Of a stretch of DNA of 64,000 nt, positions 52,553 to 61,127 are shown in pieces; positions within the stretch are counted from its first letter, which is position 1, and each line of letters opens with the position of its first letter. The position numbers and the translations under genes were made by a program. The DNA lies in assembly GCA_039039985.1 (NCBI GenBank), contig JBCCOV010000003.1, positions 1-64,000 of the forward strand, written 5' to 3'. A model generated the notes under the pieces. It had not been told where the DNA came from. It saw only the letters and a program-made list of their open reading frames with translations, and did no database searches. Source of the stretch: JBCBWG01 sp039039985 (lineage in GTDB: Bacteria; Pseudomonadota; Alphaproteobacteria; Rhizobiales; Hyphomicrobiaceae).

Positions 52553-53061
52553 TCAGCATTCGACATGCGGATCGGGATGATCTTCCGGCGGTCCAGTCGG
52601 TCTTGGTGACAACGTGGCATGCCACCTATGACGCGATCTATGGGGCAGAGCGTGTCGCCGAGATAACCAAGTCGTGGCACGCGCTCGAAGCGCTGGAATG
52701 GCAGTTGGACCTTCCCGACTTTGTGCGGCTCATCGCCGTCGAGGATGGCCAGATCGTCGGCACGGCATCGGGCGCGCTGGTCGCGGATGGAGAGCTGAAG
52801 TTGTTTCAGCTCTACGTGTTACCGTCCGCTCAGCGGCTTGGCGTTGGCCTCAAGCTATTGAACCGACTGATCGGCGACTTTGCTGGCGCAACACATGTCA
52901 CTCTGGAGGTTGAGCCTGCGAACGCCGGTGCGGTGGATTTCTATCGTCGCAACGGCTTTGTCGAAGCTGGAACCGTGGCAGACTGCGGCCGTCCGGGAAG
53001 TGGCATCCCGGCAATCGTCATGCGGCGGGATCTTGCGTGTGCTCAAGACACGGAACTCTGA
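52549..53061 (+). CDS. GNAT family N-acetyltransferase
   Basis: The 170-residue product has the GNAT core: LFQLYVLPSAQRLGVGLKLL, with the acetyl-CoA loop, then NAGAVDFYRRNGFVEAG. The substrate is unknown. Start at ATG 52549 overlaps the gatB stop and uses GGAG within gatB, so translation depends on gatB. Confidence 0.88.
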   Translation: MISIRHADRDDLPAVQSVLVTTWHATYDAIYGAERVAEITKSWHALEALEWQLDLPDFVRLIAVEDGQIVGTASGALVADGELKLFQLYVLPSAQRLGVGLKLLNRLIGDFAGATHVTLEVEPANAGAVDFYRRNGFVEAGTVADCGRPGSGIPAIVMRRDLACAQDTEL

Positions 53062-53176
53062 CGTTGCATTCGCGAACTATGCCATGGCTCGGCTGGCGAA
53101 CCATTTTCAATTGAAGCATCTAATCCTAGTGTTCGCTACGACAATACACATCCCATTATCGTAGGAGGACGCGCCT

Positions 53177-53584
53177 ATGGACTGGTCGATCCATCACGTG
53201 AACATTCCCGCCGTCGACGTGAAAGCAACCGCGAGCTTTTTGCGTGACATCATCGGACTGCCGGAAGGCAACTGGACGTATCCGGACAAGCCCGGCGAAC
53301 TGCATCACCGGGATGACACGATCGCATACTTCGGGACAGAAAATCGGGGCATCCACGTGGTCAAACCAATCGCCACGTTTGCCCGCGACAACGGCTTCAT
53401 TCACAATCCGACGATTGGCGGGCATCCGGCGATATCCGTGCCTGACATCACGGCGGTGATGCGACGCTTGGATGATGCCGGGATCCCATATTCTGATGCC
53501 GGCACCTACGCCATGAAGGGTGTGCACCAGATCTACGTCTACGATCCATCCATGAACGTGATCGAGATCAATCAGGTCTTGTAG
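53177..53584 (+). CDS. VOC family protein (glyoxalase-like)
   Basis: The 135-residue product has two beta-alpha-beta-beta-beta repeats; metal-ligand candidates are His at ~5-6 (SIHHVNIP), His of GIHVV (~57) and Glu near the end (NVIEINQ). The family includes dioxygenases, glyoxalases and antibiotic-binding proteins; no specific reaction is evident. The ATG at 53177 follows TAGGAGGA. Confidence 0.85.
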   Translation: MDWSIHHVNIPAVDVKATASFLRDIIGLPEGNWTYPDKPGELHHRDDTIAYFGTENRGIHVVKPIATFARDNGFIHNPTIGGHPAISVPDITAVMRRLDDAGIPYSDAGTYAMKGVHQIYVYDPSMNVIEINQVL

Positions 53585-53625
53585 GCAGCGGCGCCTTCCG
53601 TTCCGAAAATGCGACGTCAGTTAAT

Positions 53626-53648
53626 GCAAGGCGCATCTTGCGCCTTGC
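53626..53648. terminator. Strong 9-bp hairpin between VOC and phosphoesterase genes
   Basis: GCAAGGCGC and GCGCCTTGC enclose ATCTT, a perfect stem. It lies 41 nt after the VOC stop and 23 nt before the phosphoesterase start. Without a T-run it may be either a terminator or a translation-control hairpin. Confidence 0.5.
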
Positions 53649-53671
53649 TGGGAGCCAGCGGACGCGCGCCA

Positions 53672-54460
53672 ATGCGGATCCACTACATGTCCGATCTCCA
53701 TCTGGAGTTCGGGCAACACACCATCGACTTGCCCGACGGTGACGTGCTGGTTCTTGCTGGTGACATCACGGTTGCGCGCACGCTGGATCCAAGCAAGACG
53801 GATGTGCGCAGCCAAAGGACGCAAACGCGCACGCGCGCACTGTTTGACCGCGCGCGGCGTAACTTTGATCGTGTGCTCTACATCGCCGGCAATCACGAGC
53901 ACTACGGCGGAGATATTTATACGACGGGCGAAATCCTTGCGGAGCATGTCGCCAACGGGAACGTTCAGTTCTGCGAAAATTCCGCCGTCGAGATCAACGG
54001 AGTGACGTTTCTGTGCTGCACGCTATGGACTGATATGGACCGGCGTGACCCCGACACGCTGCGCAACGTTGACCGGGGCCTGACCGACTTCTTTGTCGTG
54101 TCTGCCGGCAAACGCCGGTTCTCTTCGCAGCTCGCTGCGGACATTCACGATCAGTCCCTGCAATGGCTGAGGAGCGAGTTGGCCGCCCGGAGCGGGCAGC
54201 CCGTTGTCGTCGTTACGCACCATGCACCCAGTTACCGCGGTCTTGCGCCGCAGTTCGCATATAGCGAACTCAACGGCGGCTTTGCGTCGAATATCGAGCA
54301 TGTGACGGCCGACAACCCGAACATGGTCGCCTGGATTTTTGGCCACACTCATGTTCGCACACGCTTTCGCATTCGTAATACGATGTTTCGCGCGAATTGT
54401 GCCGGCTATCCCGGCACGGACTTGGACGGCTTTGATCCCGATACATGGTTTGAAGTTTAG
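53672..54460 (+). CDS. Calcineurin-like metallophosphoesterase
   Basis: The 262-residue protein has all the metallophosphoesterase motifs in order: MSDLHLE (Asp8, His10), LAGDI (Asp31), GNHEHYG, THHAPS and FGHTHVRT. The dimetal site should hydrolyse a phosphoester; the substrate is unknown. The ATG at 53672 gives the usual first strand (RIHYMSDLH). An earlier ATG at 53609 or 53624 would place the hairpin at 53626-53648 inside the gene. Confidence 0.87.
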   Translation: MRIHYMSDLHLEFGQHTIDLPDGDVLVLAGDITVARTLDPSKTDVRSQRTQTRTRALFDRARRNFDRVLYIAGNHEHYGGDIYTTGEILAEHVANGNVQFCENSAVEINGVTFLCCTLWTDMDRRDPDTLRNVDRGLTDFFVVSAGKRRFSSQLAADIHDQSLQWLRSELAARSGQPVVVVTHHAPSYRGLAPQFAYSELNGGFASNIEHVTADNPNMVAWIFGHTHVRTRFRIRNTMFRANCAGYPGTDLDGFDPDTWFEV

Positions 54461-54517
54461 ACCGCCACGCGACGCGAATTCGCGCTCCAATTCGCATGCC
54501 GGGCTCAAGGCTGAATG

Positions 54518-54949
54518 TTAAGAGACTTCGGTATCGCTCGGCTCGATTGGCCGTCCGAAAAACAGCGTGTAGCCGTCGGCGTCTGCGATTTCAAACCCCC
54601 GCAAGCTGTCGTCCGTGTTCGCGAGCGGCTTGGAGAAACGCACGCCGTTGGCCGTAAGTTCTGCAGCGAGCCCATCAGGATCTGGAACGTAGACATAAGC
54701 GTCCCAACTGGCCCAGTGATGGCGTTGCGGATTTGGCAGTGGCGCGATCTGCTGATCGATCTCTTTCAGCATGATCTGTACGCCGCCGCGGCCCACGATT
54801 GCAAAGAACGGCTCGGGTTCCGGCGTTTCAGACCTGACGTCGAAGCCAAGCTTCTCACGATAGAATGCCGTCGAAGCCTTGAGATCCCGCACGATGAAGA
54901 ACGGCGAGATTGATTGCAGCGCGGCTTGGTGCGTGGTCTGGTCCGTCAT
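54518..54949 (-). CDS. VOC family protein (bleomycin-resistance/dioxygenase fold)
   Basis: The 143-residue product opens with SISPFFIVRDLKASTAFYRE, the VOC pattern, and ends with FEIADADGYTLFFGRP. It is related to, but not a close copy of, the VOC protein at 53177-53584. Start at ATG 54949 behind GGAG; an earlier in-frame ATG at 54988 adds 13 unlike residues. Confidence 0.83.
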   Translation of the reverse strand: MTDQTTHQAALQSISPFFIVRDLKASTAFYREKLGFDVRSETPEPEPFFAIVGRGGVQIMLKEIDQQIAPLPNPQRHHWASWDAYVYVPDPDGLAAELTANGVRFSKPLANTDDSLRGFEIADADGYTLFFGRPIEPSDTEVS

Positions 54950-55003
54950 GCTGTGTCTCCGCCCTGTTGCGGTGCCGTTGTTGTTCATTCCAAGTCGGAC
55001 TCT

Positions 55004-55162
55004 CTAGATGCGGTCAGATTGAGCTGGAACCATCCCACACCCGTTCGTTTGGTCTTCCTGGCCGGCCACCCAACGGCACGATTTCATGGGTGGCCAGCCA
55101 AGTGACTCGAACAGGGGGTGTGGGCCGGCGTAGTGAGTCCGCCTATGGCGGACATACTCTAG
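55004..55162. repeat. Dispersed palindromic repeat, copy 3 (full form)
   Basis: Bounded by CTAG at 55004-55007 and 55159-55162. It contains GGAACCATCC (55026-55035), CCCACACCCGTTCG pairing with CGAACAGGGGGTGTGGG (to ~55124), an inner near-perfect stem TGGCCGGCCACCCA / TGGGTGGCCAGCCA, and the terminal hairpin TCCGCC-TAT-GGCGGA (55138-55152). The right CTAG overlaps the stop codon of the flavin monooxygenase gene. It would fold into a long bipartite hairpin as RNA. Confidence 0.75.
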
Positions 55163-56478
55163 TCTTCGCGCAGGACATCTCGCAATGTGTTGCCGCGGTA
55201 CTCCTTTCGGAGCAGGTCGCGACGTTGCAGCTCCGGAACTATGTGATCAACAAACGCTTCGATCTCACCGGGGCACGTGATGGCGGACAGCATGAAGCCA
55301 TCACCCCCGACTTCGCCCATGAACGCTTCCATCTGATCCGCGATGGATGAAGCTGTACCGACGAATTGCGGCAGCGAGACGCTTTCGCCATGGCGGCGCG
55401 CGGCTTCGCGGATCGTCATCGGGGTTCCGTCGTCGTGCATCGCACGCGATCGCATGCGATCAAGTTTGGGTTCGGGGTTGTCGATCAGGTTCGAGTCCAA
55501 GTCGAGTGTCGAAAGATCGAAATCTGAGTGCGCCGATAGCAGCGCCAGGCCGCCTTCGGACGGGACCAGTTCGTTGTGCGCGGCCTGGCGCTCGCGGGCG
55601 TGGGCTTCGCTCTCTCCGATAATCGGTTGCATGCCGAATAGGAGCTTGCAGTGGTCCGGGTTGCGACCCAGTTCGGCCATTCGATCCTTAATGTCGCGAT
55701 AGTACGTTGCCGCGTTCTTGGCGACGGGCTGAATCGCAAATATGCCGTCAGCGTGCCGGGCTGCGAAGTCGCGGCCTTTCGGCGAGACGCCAGCCTGCAA
55801 GATGACGGGGCCGTCCTGCGGTGACCGGATCACGTTCAGCGGTCCGCGGGACTTGAAAAACCGGCCTGCAAACTCGATCCGCCGGACCTTGTCTGGATCG
55901 GTGAACATCGGCGTGTCGGGATCGGCGACGACCGCGTCGTGATCCCAACTCTCCCACAGCTTGCGGCAGACTTCGATGAACTCCTCGGCGCGGTCGTAGC
56001 GGGTATCGGAATCTTGCCGTTCCTCGCCAAAGTTGGCGGCCTGATTTGCATTGAGTGATGAGACAACGTTCCAGCCCGCGCGGCCGGCCGTCAGGTGATC
56101 CAGCGTGGCCCAGAGCCGTGCCGCATAATAGGGGTGATGGTGGCTGACGGAGAATGTTGACGCGAGGCCGATACGGCTTGTGGCGGCGCCCATCCAGGAG
56201 AGAAGTGGGACGGGATCATGCTCTGGGACTTGGGTTGCATACTTCAGCGATGGCGCGAGTGCACCGGTGTACGTGTCGGCAATGTAATTCAGGTCGGCGA
56301 AAAAGACCATGTCGAAGCAGCCGCGTTCGCAAGTTCGGGCGATGTGTTGGTAGAGGTCGGGACGCGCCCAATCCCACCCGGCTGCCAAGGTCTCGGGATG
56401 CCGCCACATCGCAAGGCTGTGGAACGTCGGTCCATGCACGAGAAACTGGGCCAAGTGCATGCGTTTCGCGGTGAGCAT
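55159..56478 (-). CDS. LLM-class flavin-dependent monooxygenase (NtaA/SnaA/DszA type)
   Basis: The 439-residue product matches the nitrilotriacetate / dibenzothiophene-sulfone monooxygenase group: HLAQFLVHGPTFHSLAMWRH, FADLNYIADTY, LASTFSVSHHHPYYAARLWATLDHLT, GRAGWNVVSS and GRFFKSRGPLNV. It uses FMNH2 from a separate reductase, not seen nearby. The substrate may be a sulfonate, sulfone or chelator. Start at ATG 56478; a GTG at 56481 adds one residue. Confidence 0.9.
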   Translation of the reverse strand: MLTAKRMHLAQFLVHGPTFHSLAMWRHPETLAAGWDWARPDLYQHIARTCERGCFDMVFFADLNYIADTYTGALAPSLKYATQVPEHDPVPLLSWMGAATSRIGLASTFSVSHHHPYYAARLWATLDHLTAGRAGWNVVSSLNANQAANFGEERQDSDTRYDRAEEFIEVCRKLWESWDHDAVVADPDTPMFTDPDKVRRIEFAGRFFKSRGPLNVIRSPQDGPVILQAGVSPKGRDFAARHADGIFAIQPVAKNAATYYRDIKDRMAELGRNPDHCKLLFGMQPIIGESEAHARERQAAHNELVPSEGGLALLSAHSDFDLSTLDLDSNLIDNPEPKLDRMRSRAMHDDGTPMTIREAARRHGESVSLPQFVGTASSIADQMEAFMGEVGGDGFMLSAITCPGEIEAFVDHIVPELQRRDLLRKEYRGNTLRDVLRED

Positions 56479-56630
56479 CACGTTTCATCCCATTGTTATT
56501 TGTCGTCATGTATCGTCCAAACTGAAGGCTAATCCCTTCGATACGTCTGCACCATCGCCATATCTTCAATCCGTCTTTGATCGTTAGGACGTTCACGACG
56601 GGTTCAGCGCGGTCCGAGTACATCGCTCGC

Positions 56631-56954
56631 ATGATGTACGAATTCCTACGACTTGGGCGGGCCGCTGTCATCGCTGTGGTTCTTGCCGTGCCGCTTCTTC
56701 ATTCCGGCGCGATGCATGCGGCACCGCTGGCGTGTATTGCAGACTGGTCGCGCGCGTCGCGTGTTGTGGCGAAAGAGCGGCTGGCACCAGTCTCCCAGCT
56801 CTCGCGCGCCGCACGGGAGAAGCGGGTGGGCCACGTTCTGACAGCGACCTTGTGCTCGGATCGCGGCAGATTTGTTTACCGTGTTCTTTTGCGCCGGGCC
56901 GGTGGGCGCATTCAGTCCGTGACGGTGGATGCACGAACGCCGTTCGCTCGCTAA
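56631..56954 (+). CDS. feuN: FeuN-like periplasmic PepSY-type regulator
   Basis: The 107-residue product has a signal peptide ending GAMHA, two cysteines (C35, C75), and a C-terminal PepSY-like half repeat (HVLTATLCSDRGRFVYRVLL to VTVDARTPF). It lies 51 nt before the OmpR-type regulator gene, as feuN does in Sinorhizobium, where FeuN holds the sensor FeuQ off. The symbol rests on context plus this pattern. Start at ATG 56631 (a second ATG at 56634); the upstream 149 bp may hold a FeuP-controlled promoter. Confidence 0.68.
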   Translation: MMYEFLRLGRAAVIAVVLAVPLLHSGAMHAAPLACIADWSRASRVVAKERLAPVSQLSRAAREKRVGHVLTATLCSDRGRFVYRVLLRRAGGRIQSVTVDARTPFAR

Positions 56955-57005
56955 ACTGAGGCTGAGACTGACGTGCGGACAGCAGACGCATTATGGGAGG
57001 CCAAC

Positions 57006-57677
57006 ATGCGCGCACTCGTTGTGGAAGATGAGCCCGATCTCAATCGGCAGCTTAAGGCAGCGCTTGCCGAGGCTGGTTTCGCGGTTGACGTCGCATTTGA
57101 CGGCGAAGAAGGCTACTTCCTCGGCGATACCGAGCCTTATGACATTGTCGTTCTGGATCTTGGGCTTCCGAAAATGGATGGGCTTCGCATTCTGGAAGAG
57201 TGGCGGCGGACGTCCCGCACGATGCCGGTCATCATTTTAACAGCGCGCGACCGGTGGAGCGACAAAGTGGCTGGCATGGACGCGGGCGCCGACGACTATC
57301 TGGCCAAGCCGTTCCACATGGAAGAGCTACTCGCGCGGGTCCGCGCGCAGGTGCGCCGGGCTGCCGGTCATGCGAGTGCCGAGATTTCTTGTGGTTCGTT
57401 GACGTTGGATACGCGCTCGGCTCGGGTGACGTGTGGCGGCGAACCTGTGAAGCTGACCTCGCATGAGTATCGCTTGCTGGCCTACCTGATGCACCACAAT
57501 GATCGTGTCGTCTCACGGACGGAACTTGTCGAACATCTCTATGATCAGGATTTTGATCGCGATTCCAATACGATAGAGGTTTTTATCGGTCGGCTGCGCA
57601 AGAAGGTTCCGGCTGATCTGATTCAGACCGTTCGCGGGCTTGGCTACCGGATGAGTGACGGAGGCGACCCTGCGTGA
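57006..57677 (+). CDS. feuP: Two-component response regulator FeuP (OmpR family)
   Basis: The 223-residue product has a receiver domain with the acidic pair at 8-9, phospho-acceptor Asp51 (VLDLGLPKMDG) and Lys101 (AKPFHMEEL), then an OmpR-type winged helix (~125-220; TSHEYRLLAYL, DSNTIEVFIGRLRKK). The ATG at 57006 follows GGGAGG. FeuP controls osmoadaptation and cyclic-glucan export genes in Sinorhizobium. It overlaps feuQ by 4 nt. Confidence 0.88.
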   Translation: MRALVVEDEPDLNRQLKAALAEAGFAVDVAFDGEEGYFLGDTEPYDIVVLDLGLPKMDGLRILEEWRRTSRTMPVIILTARDRWSDKVAGMDAGADDYLAKPFHMEELLARVRAQVRRAAGHASAEISCGSLTLDTRSARVTCGGEPVKLTSHEYRLLAYLMHHNDRVVSRTELVEHLYDQDFDRDSNTIEVFIGRLRKKVPADLIQTVRGLGYRMSDGGDPA

Positions 57678-59077
57678 CGGTCAACTCGCTCGCGTTTCGA
57701 CTGTTTGTGACGGCGGTTGTGTGGACGGCGATCGTGCTGCCGCTGGCCGGCTTTACGATCAACTCGCTTTACGAACGCGAGACGCAGCAGGCGTTTGACG
57801 ACAGGCTGAAGACGTTTCTGTATGTGATCCTGACGGAAAGTACCGCACGCGGCGGCTCCGTGCCGGATCAACCGACCAATGTCGGTGAGGCTCTGTTCGA
57901 ACTGAGCGAAAGCGGTTGGTACTGGCAGATCCGACCGGCAGATGGGCGCGGTGGAGATATGCTGGTCTCCGGCTCGCTTGCGAACGGACGCATTCCATCT
58001 CCGGCAGACACCGAAGCGACGCCCGACGCTGAAGGTATTCGCTGGCGCAATGAGACGGGCCCCAATGAGCAACCCATTCGTGTTGCCGAGATGCTATATC
58101 GGCTTGGACCCAAGCAGGATGGGCCGACCTATTCTTTCATTGTGGCGGGTCCGCTCGATTGGTTGGATGAACGTGCCAGTGGCTTTCGAACCCATCTGAC
58201 CACAGCTTTGGCGATTGCCGGCCTCGTTTTGCTGGCGATGACATACTTCCAAGTCCGGTTCGGTCTGCTGCCACTCCAACAAATCGAGCAAGGCTTGCAG
58301 GCAATCCGGTCTGGCAAGACAGAGCGGTTGGAAGGCGAGTTTCCAACCGAGATTCGGCCGCTACAACACGAGCTTAACGCTCTGATGCAGTCAAACCAGG
58401 AGATTATCGAGCGCGCACGTACGCAAGTCGGCAATCTCGCCCATGCGCTCAAGACGCCGCTTGCGGTCATCACGAACGAGGCCAACGACGCGGACGGGAC
58501 GTTTGCGCGCAAGGTCGTGGACCAGTCGCGCATTATGCGGGATCAGGTCGCGCTTTATCTGGATCGCGCGCGAATCGCTGCACGGGCCGGCTCGATCGGG
58601 CGGGTGACCGACATCGAGCCCGTGGTCGATGCGTTGCACCGGGCGCTGGAGCGGATCTACAGGGATCGCGGCGTTGAGGTCATTGTATCCGTTGCGCCGG
58701 ATTGCCGCTTTCAAGGTGAAAAACACGACCTTGAAGAAATGCTCGGCAACCTCATGGATAATGCCTGCAAGTGGGCGCGTAAGAACGTTTACCTCAATGC
58801 AAAAAGCGTTGGTCCGGGAACGCATGGTGAGCCCCCGCAGGTGGTCATCTCGATTGAGGATGATGGGCCCGGACTCAGCGCTGAACAGCGCTCAAAGCTT
58901 GGGCGGCGGGGTGTTCGTCTCGACGAAACCAAGCCGGGTTCGGGCCTTGGCCTCTCGATCGTATCGGAACTGGCGGCATCCTATCGCGGCCAGTTTCGCC
59001 TGGAGGCCTCTGATCGTGGCGGGCTCAAAGCCATTTTGACGCTGCCGCGACCAGCGGAATCGGCGGAATTGTCATAA
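57674..59077 (+). CDS. feuQ: Sensor histidine kinase FeuQ
   Basis: The 467-residue inner-membrane kinase has membrane helices at ~7-29 and ~172-192 flanking a periplasmic domain, a short HAMP-like linker, the H-box with His257 (NLAHALKTPLAV), N-box EMLGNLMDNACKWAR, and G-boxes EDDGPGLS and GSGLGLSIV. The start is GTG at 57674 (GTGA overlap with feuP). It should phosphorylate FeuP and respond to the FeuN-like protein. Confidence 0.87.
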   Translation: MTVNSLAFRLFVTAVVWTAIVLPLAGFTINSLYERETQQAFDDRLKTFLYVILTESTARGGSVPDQPTNVGEALFELSESGWYWQIRPADGRGGDMLVSGSLANGRIPSPADTEATPDAEGIRWRNETGPNEQPIRVAEMLYRLGPKQDGPTYSFIVAGPLDWLDERASGFRTHLTTALAIAGLVLLAMTYFQVRFGLLPLQQIEQGLQAIRSGKTERLEGEFPTEIRPLQHELNALMQSNQEIIERARTQVGNLAHALKTPLAVITNEANDADGTFARKVVDQSRIMRDQVALYLDRARIAARAGSIGRVTDIEPVVDALHRALERIYRDRGVEVIVSVAPDCRFQGEKHDLEEMLGNLMDNACKWARKNVYLNAKSVGPGTHGEPPQVVISIEDDGPGLSAEQRSKLGRRGVRLDETKPGSGLGLSIVSELAASYRGQFRLEASDRGGLKAILTLPRPAESAELS

Positions 59078-59207
59078 TTGCGACGATAAGCGTGCGGCGG
59101 TCCGGTCCGTTGGTCATCCACAGCTTCCGCGGTCTTGCCTGCTCAAATTCCACCCCGCGACAGCACGCCCTACCACCGCCCCTTTGAAATGTAGGGTTGC
59201 TGGGCGA

Positions 59208-59235
59208 TTGTAAGGTACGTCTGGTCGAATAGATA
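59208..59235 (+). promoter_or_regulatory. Candidate promoter of ccmIEFH
   Basis: TTGTAA (59208-59213), a 16-nt spacer and TAGATA (59230-59235) lie 77 nt before the chosen ccmI start in the 235-bp gap after feuQ. Unproven. Confidence 0.3.
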
Positions 59236-59312
59236 ACAATCACGCCGCCGGACAGCCAGTTGCGCTTCGGCGCGCCACAGACGTGAATCGTTGGGAGCAC
59301 GCGGGCAAATTC

Positions 59313-60557
59313 ATGCTGTTCTGGATTGCAGCGGCCGTCATGACGGGCGCCGTCATTGTCGCAATAGTCTGGCCGCTTAGGACAGGCGCCGAAGCCTTGG
59401 ATACGGCGCCGACGGATCGCGACGCCGACGTCAACGTTTACAAAGACCAGCTGCGCGAACTGAACGCGGACTTGGAACGCGGCGCAATCAGCGAGGCTGA
59501 TGCTGCAGCTGCGAAGATCGAGATCTCGCGCCGGCTTCTCGCCTCTGCGGATGCCAACGCGACTGCGACGTCTTCACTAGCGGATGTGGCCAAGCCCGTT
59601 GCGCTTGCGTGCGCGGTTGTTGTGCCTCTCTTGGCGCTTGGGAGTTATCTATCGTTCGGTCAGCCCGGCTACTCAGACCTACCGCGTTCGGCGCGATTGC
59701 AGCAACCGATTGAACGCACGCCGGTGCACGAGCTGATTGCGCGTGTCGAGGCTCGATTGCGGGAGGTGCCGCAGGATGGACAGGGTTGGGACGTGATTGC
59801 GCCAATCTATCTCCGTCGTGGCCAACTGGATAAGGCGAAGCTCGCGTTTGAGCGTGCCATTGCGATTCTTGGCGAAAATGACAGGCGGCTGAACGGGTTG
59901 GCCCAGACGATTGTCAGCCTGAATAGCGGACGTGTCACTGATGAAGCTGCGGCGCTGTACGAAAAGCTGGTGAAACGCCTGCCGCAGTCTCCAGCGCCGA
60001 AATTCTGGTTGGCGGTCGCCAAAGAACAGCGCGGCAATCTGATCGCGGCGCGCGGCGCGTACCAAAAGCTCCTTGCCAGTGCGCCGGATGATGCGCCGTG
60101 GCGCGCGACGGTTCAGCGACGGTTGGATGCACTTTCGAGGCGCCTTTCTGCTGCACCGTTGCGGTCCCAGCCTGAAACGGCTGCCCCTGATGCGCCATCT
60201 TCAGCCAGCGCGCCGTCGTCGGCGCCAGGGCCAACGCAGCCGGGGCCAACGCAATCTGACGTCGCGGCCGCGTCGAAGATGAGCCCAGGTGATCGTATGA
60301 CGATGATCCAGGGGATGGTCGACGGATTGGCCGAGCGCCTCGCGGAGGATGGCAGCGACGCTGAGGGCTGGAAGCGCTTGATCCGGGCCTATGTCGTGCT
60401 CGGGCAACGCGACAAGGCAGAGGCCGCGTTGAAGCGCGCGCGCGTCGCTCTTGCTGATGTGAAGTCGAAACGAGACGATGTGGACGCGTTTGCCCAGAGA
60501 TTGGGGCTGCCAAGTTCGGGCGAAGCGGCACCTGGCGACAATCAAACCAGCAATTGA
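59313..60557 (+). CDS. ccmI: Cytochrome c biogenesis protein CcmI
   Basis: The ~414-residue product has two membrane helices (~2-19 and ~90-110) with a leucine-zipper-like loop between them (VYKDQLRELNADLERGAIS), then periplasmic TPR repeats (ELIARVEARLREVPQDGQGW and others) that bind apocytochrome c. A GTG at 59283 is an alternative start; the ATG at 59313 gives the typical MLFWIAAAV N-terminus. It begins the ccmIEFH set. Confidence 0.9.
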   Translation: MLFWIAAAVMTGAVIVAIVWPLRTGAEALDTAPTDRDADVNVYKDQLRELNADLERGAISEADAAAAKIEISRRLLASADANATATSSLADVAKPVALACAVVVPLLALGSYLSFGQPGYSDLPRSARLQQPIERTPVHELIARVEARLREVPQDGQGWDVIAPIYLRRGQLDKAKLAFERAIAILGENDRRLNGLAQTIVSLNSGRVTDEAAALYEKLVKRLPQSPAPKFWLAVAKEQRGNLIAARGAYQKLLASAPDDAPWRATVQRRLDALSRRLSAAPLRSQPETAAPDAPSSASAPSSAPGPTQPGPTQSDVAAASKMSPGDRMTMIQGMVDGLAERLAEDGSDAEGWKRLIRAYVVLGQRDKAEAALKRARVALADVKSKRDDVDAFAQRLGLPSSGEAAPGDNQTSN

Positions 60558-60601
60558 TAGCAGAGGACTGGACGGGTGGAATGCGTTCAGGACCGTAGAA
60601 C

Positions 60602-61057
60602 ATGACACGAAAACAGCGACGCGGCTTTTTGATCGGTGGTGGTGTCGTCATCCTTGCCCTGGCAGGGCTTCTCGTAACGTTCGCGCTGCGCGATACCATC
60701 GTTTTCTTCTATGCCCCGAGCGATCTCGAAGCGAAGTCTGTGGAGCCGGGCCAGCGCATCCGTATCGGCGGGTTGGTGAAGACCGGCTCAGTGAAACGCG
60801 GTGAAGGGGCAAAGATCACCTTCGCTATTACCGATACGGTCGAGACGGTTAAGGTGACCTATACCGGCATTCTTCCAGACCTGTTCCGGGAAGGACAAGG
60901 CGTTGTTGCTGAAGGAGAACTCAGCACTGCCGGTATCTTCGCTGCCGATACCGTTCTGGCAAAACATGATGAGAACTACATGCCGCCCGAAGTCGCCGAT
61001 GCGCTGAAAAAGCGCGGTGTCGAACTCGGGAAAACGTCAGTGCATCCTGGACAGTGA
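60602..61057 (+). CDS. ccmE: Cytochrome c biogenesis heme chaperone CcmE
   Basis: Periplasmic heme carrier of system I. The 151-residue protein has one N-terminal membrane helix (~8-28), then YAPSDL, GQRIRIGGLVK and KHDENYMPPEV, with the covalent heme ligand His122 and Tyr126. All expected motifs are present. Start at ATG 60602; ccmF follows after 70 nt. Confidence 0.96.
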   Translation: MTRKQRRGFLIGGGVVILALAGLLVTFALRDTIVFFYAPSDLEAKSVEPGQRIRIGGLVKTGSVKRGEGAKITFAITDTVETVKVTYTGILPDLFREGQGVVAEGELSTAGIFAADTVLAKHDENYMPPEVADALKKRGVELGKTSVHPGQ

Positions 61058-61127
61058 GCACGAGGCGGCCGTCTCGGCCCGCATTGGCTGAAACAAGAGG
61101 TGAAATGGGAATGGCTGAGCGCACATC

